The notes: generated by a model from the letters alone, not told the origin. Counted from the first letter of the stretch, positions 50,763 to 59,948 are shown. The stretch is DNA of 64,000 bases from Nocardioides sp. NBC_00368 (GCF_036090055.1 NZ_CP107970.1:4857001-4921000); one strand, 5' to 3'. A program made the numbers and translations.

Positions 50763-51638
50763 ATGCAGCCCCACCAGCTGGAGTACTTCGTCGCCGTCGC
50801 CGAGACCGGCAGCTTCACCGCCGGCGCAGACCGGGTCGGTGTCGTGCAGTCCGCCGTCTCCGCAGCCATCAAGCAGCTCGAGCGCGGGCTGGGGGCGCCG
50901 CTGATCGAGCGCGGCTACCACCGGCTCGCGCTCACCGCCGAGGGTGAGGCGCTGCTCCCACGGGCTCGCGACGTGCTCGCCGGCATCGCGGCTGCCCGAG
51001 AGGCGGTCGCCGGCGCCCGCGGCCAGGTGGTCGGCACCGTCCTCTTCGGCACCCTCTCCTACACCGGTCGCTGGAACATCGCCGAGGTCCTGCAGGGCTT
51101 CGCCGCCCGCCATCCCGGCATCACCGTGCGGATGCGCCAGACCATCTCCGGCAGCGCCACCAACGAGGCAGACGTACGCTCCGGCGCCCTCGATCTCGCT
51201 CTGGTCTCCACGCCGGCGGCCTCGCTGCCCGGGCTGACGCTCACCCGCATCCACGGCGACGAGCTGGTCTTCGTCTGCGCGCCCGACCACCGCCTGGCGC
51301 GGGCCGGTGCGGTGACCGCCGCCGACCTCGCCGGGGAGACCTGGGTCGACTTCCCGACGGGATGGGGCAACCGTACGGTCGTGGACACCGCGTTCGCCTC
51401 GGCCGGCGTCCCTCGGACGGTCCGCACCGAGGTCACCAGCTTCGAGCTCGCCCGCAACCTCGTCTGCCGCGGTCTCGGCGTCTCGATCGTGCCCCGCGCG
51501 TCGGTCGAGGGCGATCCGGGGGTCGTCGCCGTCCCGATCGGTCTGGACTGGTCCTTCCAGCTCGCCGTCGCCAGCAACCGCCGGATCTCTGCGGCCGCTG
51601 CACGGCTCGCCGACGCGGTCACCGCCTCCGCGATCTGA
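50763..51638 (+). CDS. LysR-type transcriptional regulator
   Basis: 291 residues. The HTH is at the N-terminus (LEYFVAVAETGSFTAGADRVGVVQSAVSAAIKQLE), and the periplasmic-binding-protein-like effector domain includes LALVSTPAASLPGL and LVCRGLGVSIVPRASV. It is divergent from an MFS exporter and is the probable regulator of that gene. The effector is unknown. A perfect 13-bp hairpin follows the stop. Confidence 0.92.
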   Translation: MQPHQLEYFVAVAETGSFTAGADRVGVVQSAVSAAIKQLERGLGAPLIERGYHRLALTAEGEALLPRARDVLAGIAAAREAVAGARGQVVGTVLFGTLSYTGRWNIAEVLQGFAARHPGITVRMRQTISGSATNEADVRSGALDLALVSTPAASLPGLTLTRIHGDELVFVCAPDHRLARAGAVTAADLAGETWVDFPTGWGNRTVVDTAFASAGVPRTVRTEVTSFELARNLVCRGLGVSIVPRASVEGDPGVVAVPIGLDWSFQLAVASNRRISAAAARLADAVTASAI

Positions 51639-51653
51639 GCGGCGGACGACGAA

Positions 51654-51683
51654 GCGGCCCGCCCGGAGAACCGGGCGGGCCGC
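51654..51683. terminator. 13-bp perfect hairpin between convergent genes
   Basis: GCGGCCCGCCCGG (51654-51666) pairs with 51671-51683 around an AGAA loop. It lies between the LysR stop and the stop of the convergent acyl-CoA dehydrogenase. No T-tract. Confidence 0.75.
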
Positions 51684-51711
51684 AGCGTACGTGCCAATCA
51701 GAACCTGGAGA

Positions 51712-53565
51712 TCAGAAGGCCGACTCCGGCAGGTCCATGATCGAGTTGTCGATCGCCTCGGCGATGGCCCGCTCAGCGGTCAGCTTCGGCAGGTTGTAGG
51801 AGGCGAAGAACTTCGCGGCGGCGACCTTGCCGGTGTAGAAGTCCTTGTCCTTGCCGGGGTCGCCGGCCAGCGCCGCGAGGGCGATCTCGGCCTGGCGCAG
51901 CAGCAGCCACGCGACCACGACGTCGCCGACGGCGAGCAGCAGGCGCGAGGTGTTCTGGGCGACCTTGTAGATGTTGGTGATCTCCTCCTGGGAGGCCATC
52001 AGGTCGTTGAACATGTGGCCGACGATCGCGTTGACGTCCTCGAGCGCGGTCGCGAGCAGGGCACGCGACTCCTTGAGCTCGGCGGAGCCCTCGTTGTCGA
52101 GGAAGGCCTGGATCTCGCCAGCGATCTGGCCGAGCGCGGCGCCCTGGTTCTTCACGATCTTGCGGAAGAAGAAGTCCTGGCCCTGGATCGCGGTGGTGCC
52201 CTCGTAGATCGAGTCGATCTTGGCGTCGCGGACGTACTGCTCGATCGGGTACTCCTGCAGGAAGCCCGACCCGCCGAAGGTCTGCAGCGACTCGGTGCCG
52301 AGCAGCGTCCAGGCGCGCTCGGAGCCGTAGCCCTTGACGATCGGGAGCAGCAGGTCGTTGACCGCGGCGGCCAGCTTGTTCTCGTCGGAGCCGTCCTCGG
52401 TGAGGACGACCTTCTCCTGCCACGAGGTCGTGTAGTAGACCAGTGCGCGCATGCCCTCGGCGAAGGACTTCTGCACGAGCAGCGAGCGACGCACGTCGGG
52501 GTGGTGGGTGATCGTGACGCGCGGGTCGGTCTTGGCGGCCTTGGTCAGGTCGGCGCCCTGGACGCGGGTCTTGGCGTACTCCAGCGCGTTCAGGTAGCCG
52601 GTCGACAGGGTCGCGATGGCCTTGGTGCCGACCATCATCCGGGCGTTCTCGATGACGTCGAACATCTGGCGGATGCCGTCGTGCACCTCGCCCAGCAGCC
52701 AGCCCTTGGCGGGCTCGCCGCCGCCGACCTGCGGGTCGCCGAAGGTGAGCTCGCAGGTGTTGGAGACCTTGATGCCCATCTTGTGCTCGACGTTGGTGAC
52801 GTACGCACCGTTGCGCTCGCCGGTGAGCTCACCGGTCTCGTGGTCGAAGTGGTACTTCGGCACCAGGAAGAGGGAGAGGCCTTTGGTGCCCGGGCCACCG
52901 ATGCCCTCGACGCCCTTCGGGCGGGCGAGGACGAGGTGCATGATGTTCTCCTGCAGGTCCGACTCGGCGCTGGTGATGAAGCGCTTGACGCCGGTGATGT
53001 TCCAGGAGCCGTCCTCGTTGGGGGTGGCGAAGGTCTTGCCGGCGCCGACGTCGGAGCCCGCGTCGGGCTCGGTCAGCACCATGGTGGAGCCCCACAGGCG
53101 CTCGACCATGATCTCGGCGATCCGCTTGTCGCGGTCGTTGCCGTTCTCGTAGACGACCTTCGAGAAGAAGGGGCCGGCGCCGTACATCCAGATCGCCGGG
53201 TTGGCGCCCAGCAGCATCTCGGCGGTCGCCCAGATCAGCGAGTTCGGGGCCACCTGGCCGCCGATCTCCTCGGGGGTCTGCAGGCTCCAGAAGCCGGACT
53301 CCATCCACGCGTCGTAGGACTTCTTGAACGCGGCCGGGACCGGAGCGGTGTTCGTCTTGGGGTCGAAGACCGGCGGGTTGCGGTCGGCCTCGACGAACGA
53401 CTCGGCGAGGTCCTCGCGAGAAAGACGCTCGACCTCGGCGAGGATCTCCTTCGCGGTGTCGACGTCCAGGTCCGCGAAGGGACCGGTACCGAGAACCTTG
53501 TCGGTGCCGAAGACCTCGAACAGGTTGAACTCGATGTCGCGGAGATTGCTCTTGTAGTGGCTCAC
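51712..53565 (-). CDS. fadE5: Acyl-CoA dehydrogenase, FadE5-like
   Basis: 617 residues from the GTG at 53565, which has AAGGTGG upstream. It opens SHYKSNLRDIEFNLFEVFG, nearly the start of mycobacterial FadE5. The flavin-binding segment is VLTEPDAGSDVGAG, then GVKRFITSAESD. IYEGTTAIQGQDFF near the end carries the catalytic-base region found in ACAD families with an extended C-terminal domain. It catalyses alpha-beta desaturation of acyl-CoAs in beta-oxidation. FadE5 accepts a wide chain-length range in mycobacteria; that breadth is assumed here. Confidence 0.94.
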   Translation of the reverse strand: MSHYKSNLRDIEFNLFEVFGTDKVLGTGPFADLDVDTAKEILAEVERLSREDLAESFVEADRNPPVFDPKTNTAPVPAAFKKSYDAWMESGFWSLQTPEEIGGQVAPNSLIWATAEMLLGANPAIWMYGAGPFFSKVVYENGNDRDKRIAEIMVERLWGSTMVLTEPDAGSDVGAGKTFATPNEDGSWNITGVKRFITSAESDLQENIMHLVLARPKGVEGIGGPGTKGLSLFLVPKYHFDHETGELTGERNGAYVTNVEHKMGIKVSNTCELTFGDPQVGGGEPAKGWLLGEVHDGIRQMFDVIENARMMVGTKAIATLSTGYLNALEYAKTRVQGADLTKAAKTDPRVTITHHPDVRRSLLVQKSFAEGMRALVYYTTSWQEKVVLTEDGSDENKLAAAVNDLLLPIVKGYGSERAWTLLGTESLQTFGGSGFLQEYPIEQYVRDAKIDSIYEGTTAIQGQDFFFRKIVKNQGAALGQIAGEIQAFLDNEGSAELKESRALLATALEDVNAIVGHMFNDLMASQEEITNIYKVAQNTSRLLLAVGDVVVAWLLLRQAEIALAALAGDPGKDKDFYTGKVAAAKFFASYNLPKLTAERAIAEAIDNSIMDLPESAF

Positions 53566-53681
53566 TGATCCACCTTCATAACCTTTGTCGGATGTACCAG
53601 TTGCGGGAGCGCCGATCGGCACGCACTACTGGCGGGTAACATCAAGAATAGGCATGCGGTTAAGGGGTGGCAAGCCCGGGG

Positions 53682-54926
53682 CTACTCACAGGTAGGGTTC
53701 TTCGTCACAGCGGAACGCCAGGGGAGCAGCCCGGAGGAGAGCAGGAGTACGCCGCCGGCCACCGCGATCGCGGTCCGTGGGCTCGTCGCAGCTGCCAGTG
53801 CTCCGGCTGCGAGCACGCTGACCGGCTGGGCGACCTTCATGGTGATCGACCAGGCCGCCTGCACCCGCGCCATGTGGTCGTCGTCGGTCTCGCGCATCCG
53901 GTAGGTGGCGAAGGTCGGGTTGAAGACGCCCGCACAGAGGATCAGCCCGAAGTTGGCGGCCGTGAACCAGACGAACCCGGTCGCCCCGGCCGGGGTGAGC
54001 GCGATCGGGACGGTCCAGAGGGTGCGGGCGACCCCCGACCCCAGCAGCACCGCCCGCTCGCCGAGCCGGTGGGTGAGGCGAGGTGCGCACATGGCGCCGA
54101 GGATGCCGCCGAGGCAGGGTAGGCCCATGGCGACGCCGTACATCCACGGCTCCATGCCGAGCTCCCGCAGCGTCAGCACGGTCTGCAGCGGGCTGGTCGC
54201 GATCACGCACGAGCCGAAGAGGGCGGCGTTCAGGAAGAGCGCGCGCAGATCGGGCCGGGCGAAGATGTAGCGCCAGCCGGCGGTCACCTCGGCGAGCCAG
54301 TGCTGCGGCTTCCGTGCCGGTGGTTGCGGCTCCGGCGTACGGATGGAGCGGATGCCGAGCGCGGAGAGCAGGTAGGTCACCGCGTCGACGAGCACGGTCA
54401 GCGTCGGCCCGAACGCGGAGACGAGAGCGCCGCCGATGGGCGGCCCCGCGGTGAACGTGGTCCAGAACGTCGTCTCCAGCCGGCTCGTCGCGGCGAGCCT
54501 GGCCTCCGGGGCGACCAGCGCCTTCAGGTGTGCCCCGGAGGCGGCGGTGAAGGCGAGCTCGCAGGTCGCCGCGACGACCCCGACGACGCACAGGTGGGTA
54601 TAGGTGAGCAGGTCCAGGACCCCGGCCGCCGGGATGCTGAGCATCGCCGCGAACCGGATCAGATCGGCGCCGATCATCGTCGGTCGCTTGTGCCGGTGCT
54701 CGATCCACGGCCCGAGCCGGATCCCGGCCGCCGCGGCCGCGAACCCGGAGAGCGCCGCCAGCAGGGACACGTGGAACGTGGACGAGTCCAGGACGAGCAC
54801 CGCGACCAGCGGCAGGGCGCCGTAGGCGATGGTCGACCCCGCCTGGCTCGTCGCCGTCGCCAGCCAGAGCCGGTTGAAATCCCGTCCCGGTGTCGCGGTC
54901 CTGCGATCGGTCTCCGAGACGGTCAC
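53682..54926 (-). CDS. MFS transporter (MFS_3 / enterobactin-exporter-like)
   Basis: 414 residues from a GTG. About 12 hydrophobic segments; it begins FNRLWLATATSQAGSTIAYGALPLVAVLVL and has LGPWIEHRHKRPTMIGADLIR at the motif-A position and ETTFWTTFTAGPPIGGAL in the middle. These are hallmarks of the MFS_3 branch, which includes putative siderophore and macrolide exporters. The substrate is unknown. It is divergent from a SnoaL-like gene. Confidence 0.87.
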   Translation of the reverse strand: MTVSETDRRTATPGRDFNRLWLATATSQAGSTIAYGALPLVAVLVLDSSTFHVSLLAALSGFAAAAAGIRLGPWIEHRHKRPTMIGADLIRFAAMLSIPAAGVLDLLTYTHLCVVGVVAATCELAFTAASGAHLKALVAPEARLAATSRLETTFWTTFTAGPPIGGALVSAFGPTLTVLVDAVTYLLSALGIRSIRTPEPQPPARKPQHWLAEVTAGWRYIFARPDLRALFLNAALFGSCVIATSPLQTVLTLRELGMEPWMYGVAMGLPCLGGILGAMCAPRLTHRLGERAVLLGSGVARTLWTVPIALTPAGATGFVWFTAANFGLILCAGVFNPTFATYRMRETDDDHMARVQAAWSITMKVAQPVSVLAAGALAAATSPRTAIAVAGGVLLLSSGLLPWRSAVTKNPTCE

Positions 54927-54985
54927 CCGGCGACCCTATCCGGGCAGGGATCGACGATCCGGTAGAACACGTTTCAGTTTCGGCG

Positions 54986-54991
54986 TACGAT
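54986..54991 (+). promoter_or_regulatory. -10 box for leaderless SnoaL-like transcript
   Basis: TACGAT is 7 nt before the ATG at 54999. There is no Shine-Dalgarno. Confidence 0.52.
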
Positions 54992-54998
54992 CTGCCGC

Positions 54999-55451
54999 AT
55001 GATCTCCTCCGACGCCATCACCTGGAACGCTCCCGACGACGAACACCCCGCACGTACGGCCGGCCAGCGCTCCTATGCCGCCGTCGCCAAGGGCGACCTC
55101 GACGAGTGGTTGACGATCTACGCCGAGGACTGCGTCCTCGAGGACCCCGTCGGGCCCTCGATGTTCGACCCCGAGGGCAAGGGCCACCACGGTCACGAGG
55201 GGCTGAAGGCGTTCTGGGAGAAGGCGATCGCCTCGGTCCACAAGTTCGAGTTCGAGATCAACGACTCCTTCGCCAACCCCGAGGGCAACACCTGCGCCAA
55301 CATCGGCCGCATCAAGACCTCGTTCCCCGACGGCAGCCACACCACCACCGACCTGATCATGGTCTACACCGTCAACGACGAGGGCCGGATCAAGTCCATG
55401 AAGGCCTTCTGGGAGCCCGAGCGCACGATGGCATCGTTCACCTCCGCCTGA
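54999..55451 (+). CDS. SnoaL-like / NTF2-fold protein (ketosteroid-isomerase-like)
   Basis: 150 residues. The NTF2-like fold is indicated by SYAAVAKGDLDEWLTIYAEDCVLEDPVGPS, GHEGLKAFWEKAI and IMVYTVNDEGRIKSMKAFWEPE. Family members are isomerases, cyclases or hydrolases acting on polyketides and steroids. The DPVG segment occurs in steroid delta-isomerase-like relatives. The activity of this one is undetermined; its neighbours give no pathway. Confidence 0.86.
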   Translation: MISSDAITWNAPDDEHPARTAGQRSYAAVAKGDLDEWLTIYAEDCVLEDPVGPSMFDPEGKGHHGHEGLKAFWEKAIASVHKFEFEINDSFANPEGNTCANIGRIKTSFPDGSHTTTDLIMVYTVNDEGRIKSMKAFWEPERTMASFTSA

Positions 55452-55472
55452 GCGGGTCCTCGGTGCGCGACG

Positions 55473-56504
55473 TCATGGCGTCCAGTAGATGGCGCTGCTG
55501 TTCGGAAACGGCCGAAGGCCGCCGACCTGGTTGCAGGAGTACGTCGCCCCGGCGCCGGGCTCAGGTGCACAGACGTCTCTGCCGGATTGACCCTTGACGA
55601 CATCGGCACTCGCGCCGCCGGCCAGGCTGTCGTTGTCATCGCCGCCGAGGATGCGGTCCTTGTCGTCTCCGCCCCCGATGCCGTCGTTGCCGTCGGCTCC
55701 CGCCAAGTAGTCGGCACCGCTGTAACCCAGGATCCAATCGGGTCCGGGACCGCCGTAGAGAGTGTCGTTGCCGGCCTGGCCGTGGAGGCTGTCGGGGCCG
55801 ATTCCGCCGCTCGCCTGGTCGGCCCCGTCGCCTCCTGAGATACCGTCGGCTCCGGCCCCGCCGTAGAGCTGATCGGCGCCACCGTTCCCTCGGACGTAGT
55901 CGTCGCCCGCTCCACCAGAAACGACGTCGTTCCCGGTGGTGCCGTAGAGGTTGTCACCGCCCGCCTCGCCGTAGACCCGGTCGTTTCCGCCCTGTCCTTC
56001 GACGAGATCGTCGCCATCGCCGCCGTAAAGGGTGTCGCCGCTGTCGATCCCGCTGCTCTCGATGCGGTCGCCAGGGTTGTAGTGACCGTGGATGGCGTCG
56101 TTGCCGCCCAGGCCCCAGATGACGTCGGAGCCGGTGCCGCCGCGCAGGTGATCGCGGGCGGAGGTTCCGTGGATCCGGTCGTTGCCGGAGCCGCCGAAGG
56201 CGTACGCCGACCAGATCTCGTCGTTTCCGCCCTGCCCGAAGACGATGTCTGTGGCGTGGATCTTGTCATCACCGTCGCCGCCGCACACGACGTCGTTCGA
56301 GTCGGCATAGATGGTGTCGGCTCCGGGCGTGCCGAGGATGAAGTCCTGGTCGGAGGACGTCCTCGGCGTCTGTCCCCGATTCATGTCGACAGTGACCACT
56401 ACTCCTCCGCAGGTAGCGGCCGCGTTCGCGGTGCTGGCGGTCAGTGTGATTCCGGGGATGACCAGAAGCGAAGCGGCTCCTGAGAGGAGGACAGTCGTAC
56501 GCAC
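55473..56504 (-). CDS. Secreted RTX-type calcium-binding repeat protein (second copy)
   Basis: 343 residues from a GTG. The signal peptide ends STANA near residue 28. Residues 50-310 are almost entirely RTX nonapeptides (GGDGDDLVEGQGGNDRVYG, GGAGADGISGGDGADQASG), then a short Cys-containing end (GRDVCAPEPGAGATYSC). It lacks the Ig-like C-terminal half of the paralogue at 352-1935 but shares the Sec signal and the repeat type. TAGGGT lies 8 nt before its start. Probably exported and Ca2+-stabilised outside the cell. Confidence 0.87.
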   Translation of the reverse strand: MRTTVLLSGAASLLVIPGITLTASTANAAATCGGVVVTVDMNRGQTPRTSSDQDFILGTPGADTIYADSNDVVCGGDGDDKIHATDIVFGQGGNDEIWSAYAFGGSGNDRIHGTSARDHLRGGTGSDVIWGLGGNDAIHGHYNPGDRIESSGIDSGDTLYGGDGDDLVEGQGGNDRVYGEAGGDNLYGTTGNDVVSGGAGDDYVRGNGGADQLYGGAGADGISGGDGADQASGGIGPDSLHGQAGNDTLYGGPGPDWILGYSGADYLAGADGNDGIGGGDDKDRILGGDDNDSLAGGASADVVKGQSGRDVCAPEPGAGATYSCNQVGGLRPFPNSSAIYWTP

Positions 56505-56512
56505 AGCGGCAC

Positions 56513-56518
56513 ACCCTA
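56513..56518 (-). promoter_or_regulatory. -10 box of the second RTX gene
   Basis: On the minus strand TAGGGT is 8 nt before the GTG at 56504. No Shine-Dalgarno lies between. Confidence 0.42.
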
Positions 56519-56547
56519 ACGGGTATCGCGCCGCAGCGTCTCGGCAA

Positions 56548-57180
56548 TCACGCCACCGCGTGCTCGGCGATCCACTCGACGAGGGGACGTACGGCCCGCC
56601 AGTCCTTCTTCACCTCGCCGACCAGGTCGGGGGTGTGGATGATCGGCTCGAACCCGATGGTGCGGCCGAGGTGGATCGACTTGTGGCGGAGCAGCTCGAT
56701 CTTGGGGTGGTCCTTGTCGAAGCCGCGCGGGGCGGTCTTGAGGCGATCGCCGGTGACCTCGTAGCCCTTCTTCTCCGCGACGGCGAGGCGCTTCTCCAGG
56801 TCGGCGCCGTAGTGGTCGTGGACGATGGCGTCGCGGAAGGCGGCCAGCCGCGGCGGCTCGAACCAGTAGCAGCCGCCGCCGGTGCGGATGCCGCGGGGCG
56901 AGACCTCGACGTAGTAGCCGGTCTGCGGCGCGACGGCCACGAAGGCTCCCTGGTGGGTCTTGTAGGGGAGCTTGTCCTTCGAGAAACGTACGTCGCGGTA
57001 GGGCCGGAAGATCTTGGCGCTACCGAACTCCTCGGCGAGCTCGTCGGTGAGCGCCTTCATCGGCGCGAGCACCGACTCCTTGTAGATGTGCTTGTGGGCT
57101 TCCCAGAACGACTTGGTGTTGTCGACCTCGAGGTCGTCGTAGAAGTCGAGCGCCGCAACGGGAAAGCCTTCGAAAGTCAC
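56548..57180 (-). CDS. DUF2461 family protein
   Basis: 210 residues from a GTG that lies 6 nt after TAGACT. Family segments are FYDDLEVDNTKSFWEAHK, RPYRDVRFSKDKLPYKTHQGAF and YYVEVSPRGIRTGGGCYWFEP, which run through DUF2461 (TIGR02453-type) proteins of bacteria and fungi. No catalytic function is established for the family. It is cytoplasmic by sequence. Confidence 0.92.
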   Translation of the reverse strand: MTFEGFPVAALDFYDDLEVDNTKSFWEAHKHIYKESVLAPMKALTDELAEEFGSAKIFRPYRDVRFSKDKLPYKTHQGAFVAVAPQTGYYVEVSPRGIRTGGGCYWFEPPRLAAFRDAIVHDHYGADLEKRLAVAEKKGYEVTGDRLKTAPRGFDKDHPKIELLRHKSIHLGRTIGFEPIIHTPDLVGEVKKDWRAVRPLVEWIAEHAVA

Positions 57181-57186
57181 CCGGCA

Positions 57187-57192
57187 AGTCTA
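57187..57192 (-). promoter_or_regulatory. -10 box for leaderless DUF2461 transcript
   Basis: On the minus strand TAGACT precedes the GTG at 57180 by 6 nt. There is no Shine-Dalgarno. Confidence 0.5.
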
Positions 57193-57206
57193 GGTGCCGA
57201 GGGTTT

Positions 57207-57680
57207 TCAGTCGTGGCGGACCATCCAGGCCCCGGTGGAGTCGTCGAGCACGACCCGAACGGTCGGGTCGGCGCGGCCGTCGGCGGCAAAGGTGCACAGC
57301 GAGCTGGAGCAGAAGTGGCGCACGCGATGTGCTCCCTCCGGCGTTCGAATCTCCAGATGCAACGAGTAGATCGTGCTCTCGTCGGTGTGGTCGTCGTAGC
57401 CGACCACCATGGCGGTCTGCGTGGTTCCCTCATGAAGAAGTCGTCGAGCGACGCCGGCGCGAGCGGGCGCATCCCACATGTTCAAGGTGAGCCCTGCCAT
57501 GAGGAGTGCGCCAGGGACGATGAGGAGCATCCACAGCCAGCCCCATGGACTGGTTTCGAGGGCGGTCAGTATTCCCAGAGGGATCAGTGCGAGTGCCGTC
57601 GCTCCGGTGGGCACGGCGAGGATCTGCTGGAGTCGGGCGCGTCGACCGGTCTCCCACTCGACTTCATGAAAATTCACCAA
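57207..57680 (-). CDS. Hypothetical membrane protein, two helices plus soluble domain
   Basis: 157 residues from a GTG. Two adjacent hydrophobic helices (TGATALALIPLGILTAL and WLWMLLIVPGALLMAGLTL) are followed by a soluble beta-rich domain of about 85 residues (TTQTAMVVGYDDHTDEST, VVLDDSTGAWMVRHD). The layout resembles DUF3592-type proteins but the match is weak. Codon use is typical of the window. Function unknown. Confidence 0.68.
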   Translation of the reverse strand: MVNFHEVEWETGRRARLQQILAVPTGATALALIPLGILTALETSPWGWLWMLLIVPGALLMAGLTLNMWDAPARAGVARRLLHEGTTQTAMVVGYDDHTDESTIYSLHLEIRTPEGAHRVRHFCSSSLCTFAADGRADPTVRVVLDDSTGAWMVRHD

Positions 57681-57723
57681 CCGGCCTCATCCGTGACGTC
57701 AGCTCAGCGACCTCCGCCTATGG

Positions 57724-59100
57724 TCAGGCGGCGGGGATCTGGATGGTATCGGCCACCCGGCGCGCGTGCTCGGCCATCGAGCGGGCGATGTTGGCGGACT
57801 CGCCGAGGTGGCGGCAGGGGTCGAGCAGCGCGGTGATCTCGTCGCGGCTGAAGTGGGCCGAGACCTCGGGGGAGGCGGCGAGCAGCGAGGCGAAGTCGAG
57901 CTCCTCGACCGCGGAGCGCTGGGCCAGCTCGAAGACGACGTCGTGGGCGACCTGGCGGCCGATGCGCTCGCCGAGCTCGAGCATCAGGGACTCCGAGCCG
58001 ATGAGGCCGCCGGAGAGGGCCAGGTTGGCGCGCATCCGGTCCTCGTCGAAGGTCAGGCCGGTGAAGATGACCACGAGCCGGGCCAGGACGTCGCCTGCAA
58101 GACGCGACGCCTGGGCGACAGCGTCCTCGAGGATCCCGGTCATGGCGCCGTTGGCCTCGTGGTCGTGGAGCATCGACTCCATCGCCGGGGCGACGAGCCC
58201 GCGCAGCTGGGTGGCGGCGGTGATCACGTCCAGCGTCAGCTGTGGGTTGCGCTTGTGGGGCATCGTCGAGGAGCCGATGGTGCCCTCGGGGATCGGCTCG
58301 AAGGCCTCGCCGAACTCGGGCTGCATCATCGAGTAGACGTCCTTGCCGATCTTGCCGGCGGTGCCACCGAGGAGACCGAGGATCGAGACCCACTCGACCA
58401 TGCCGTCGTTGATCGCGCGCGAGGGGACGGGCATCGAGCCCATGTCGAGCCGGGAAGCGGTCTCGGTCTCGATGGCGCGGGCGTGGGAGCCGAAGGAGGC
58501 CATGGTGCCGGCGGCCCCGCCCATCAGGAGACGGAAGACGCGGTCCTCGACCGAGCGGAGCCGGTCGACGTGCGCCGCGATCTCGTCGATCCAGATGGCG
58601 ACCTTGAAGCCGAAGGTGATCGGGACGGCGTGCTGGGAGTGCGTACGTCCCGGCATCGGCACCTCGGCGCCGGCCTCGGCGACCTTGGAGAGTGAACGGA
58701 GCAGGTCGCCGAGCAGGTCGAGGATCTTGTCGTGCGCCTGGCGCAGCAGGATCAGGTCGGCCGTCTGGGTGATGTTCTGCGTGGTGGCGCCCCAGTGGAC
58801 CCAGCCGCCGTGCTTCTTGCCGACGACCCGGCAGAGCTCCTCGACCAACGGGGTCAGCGGGTGGCTGTGCTCGGCGGTGGCCTTCTCGATGCGGTCCAGG
58901 TCGAGCTTGTCCAGATCGGCGGCCTCGGCGATCGCCTCGCCGGCCTCCGCGGGGATCACCTTCACGGCCGCTTCTGCCTCGGCGAGCGCCGCTTCGACGT
59001 CGAGCCGCGCCTGGAGGCGTGCCTCATAGGTGAACAGGTCTCCGATGCCGTGGTCGGGGACTCGTCCATCGGTGAATCGGCTGCTCGAGCCCGCGCTCAT
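57724..59100 (-). CDS. Fumarase/aspartase-superfamily lyase (adenylosuccinate lyase / PcaB-like)
   Basis: 458 residues; AAAGGATCA lies 9 nt before the ATG. The superfamily signature GSSTMPHKRNPQLTLD is intact, with HWGATTQNITQTADLILL, MPGRTHSQHAVPITFGFK and MLHDHEANGAMTG forming the rest of the active site. The sequence sits between PurB and 3-carboxymuconate cycloisomerase. No purine or protocatechuate genes are nearby, and the THSQHA and HWGATTQN forms do not decide the matter. The reaction is therefore probably elimination or addition at a fumarate-like bond, but the substrate is open. Confidence 0.85.
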   Translation of the reverse strand: MSAGSSSRFTDGRVPDHGIGDLFTYEARLQARLDVEAALAEAEAAVKVIPAEAGEAIAEAADLDKLDLDRIEKATAEHSHPLTPLVEELCRVVGKKHGGWVHWGATTQNITQTADLILLRQAHDKILDLLGDLLRSLSKVAEAGAEVPMPGRTHSQHAVPITFGFKVAIWIDEIAAHVDRLRSVEDRVFRLLMGGAAGTMASFGSHARAIETETASRLDMGSMPVPSRAINDGMVEWVSILGLLGGTAGKIGKDVYSMMQPEFGEAFEPIPEGTIGSSTMPHKRNPQLTLDVITAATQLRGLVAPAMESMLHDHEANGAMTGILEDAVAQASRLAGDVLARLVVIFTGLTFDEDRMRANLALSGGLIGSESLMLELGERIGRQVAHDVVFELAQRSAVEELDFASLLAASPEVSAHFSRDEITALLDPCRHLGESANIARSMAEHARRVADTIQIPAA

Positions 59101-59792
59101 GGCGAGTGATCCTTTACGTGTCGTTCACACAATGATTGGAAAACAGAAACCCAATCTTAATCGAAGCAAAGCGCAAACACCCGTGATCGTGTGCTGCATC
59201 ACTTGGATCGTGCAAGTGAACTGAAACAGGCCGTGCCGAAGGGCACGACCTACCCCACCCCACATCCACTCCTCCGTGGAGCGGGATCTGGTGCTGGCTT
59301 CAGGCAGTGATCGGCCTAGCCAAGATTATCGGGGGTATCCGGGGGTAGGCGCGGGTGTCCGTATCGCGGCGGCCGAGCGTCGCCCATTTCGGAGGTGTCG
59401 CGGGGAGTGTCCCGATCGGCAGCAGCCCCCTCGTCATCTGCCGGTTTGCTGGATCCCGGATCGCCTGGATATCGCGGACTGGACGTCGTCCCGTGCATCT
59501 GGAACGCGTTTCTGGTTACCGTGTTGGCGCCGACGGGACAGTCTGGGTGACTACTCCTACGTGGGGTGCGACACCACGATGGGTGCCGTTGGTGCCGTGG
59601 TCTCGGGCACCGACTCGGGGCCGCGGTCTAGTTGGCGGGCTCGACGTGTGGCCTGCTGGCGAAGGGCCGGAGAGCGCACGACGCACGGACCCCCCCCGCC
59701 GTCGCCGTGCCGAAGAACTGGCGTTGCTCGCGAATGAGGATCAGCGTCCTCCACGAGAGATTGCGGTTCTAGCTGCTGACCCTGGAGAGTGA
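59101..59792. other. Gene-poor stretch, possible remnant of an integrated element
   Basis: No confident gene is visible here. The first 130 bp are AT-richer than the window. A small hairpin (CGTGCC / GGCACG) lies near 59232-59248. A 10-nt sequence, CGTGGAGCGG, at 59275-59284 recurs at 59965-59974 over the tRNA-Gly 3' end. An eight-C run occupies 59690-59697. With the recombinase remnant that follows, the stretch looks like decayed or deleted mobile DNA. Confidence 0.45.
59355..59792 (+). CDS. Doubtful ORF in the gene-poor stretch
   Basis: A 145-codon open frame from a GTG, with no Shine-Dalgarno. One segment (VSGYRVGADGTVWVTTPTWG) loosely resembles the strand pairs found in phage and NUMOD-type proteins. 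The rest is Arg/Pro-rich and looks like frame-shifted GC-rich DNA. It crosses an eight-C run. It may be a fragment of a mobile-element gene or a chance frame. Confidence 0.2.
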   Translation: MSVSRRPSVAHFGGVAGSVPIGSSPLVICRFAGSRIAWISRTGRRPVHLERVSGYRVGADGTVWVTTPTWGATPRWVPLVPWSRAPTRGRGLVGGLDVWPAGEGPESARRTDPPRRRRAEELALLANEDQRPPREIAVLAADPGE

Positions 59793-59924
59793 GCGCTCGG
59801 TCTTCGGACTGGGTGCTCTTCTTCATGCGCGCGGCACCTAGGGGGACCGGCCGCCAGGCCGCACGCCGCCGCGATGACGATGGATCTCTACGGCCACCTC
59901 ATCAACAACAGAAACCCGCACTGA
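59793..59924 (+). pseudogene. Remnant of a tyrosine recombinase (phage-type integrase), C-terminal end
   Basis: The last 17 residues before the stop at 59922 read MTMDLYGHLINNRNPH, preceded by HAAA. AAMTMDLYGHL is the box around the nucleophilic Tyr found at the end of phage and ICE integrases. Upstream in the same frame the sequence soon stops resembling an integrase, and a stop precedes 59793, so the catalytic domain is lost. The fragment ends 43 bp from the 3' end of a tRNA gene, the classic position for an integrase gene of an element inserted there. Confidence 0.6.
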
Positions 59925-59948
59925 CGACGATGAAGACGAAAGTGCGGG
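59915..59948 (-). terminator. Probable terminator of tRNA-Gly
   Basis: CCCGCACT (59915-59922) pairs with AGTGCGGG (59941-59948) across an 18-nt loop. Read leftwards from the tRNA it is followed by the T-rich TTTCTGTTGTTG. It overlaps the stop codon of the integrase remnant. Confidence 0.55.

Noticed and set aside
57724..59100. Firm assignment as purB or pcaB
   Set aside because: The superfamily signature is clear, but the residues seen do not separate the two activities and no pathway genes are adjacent.
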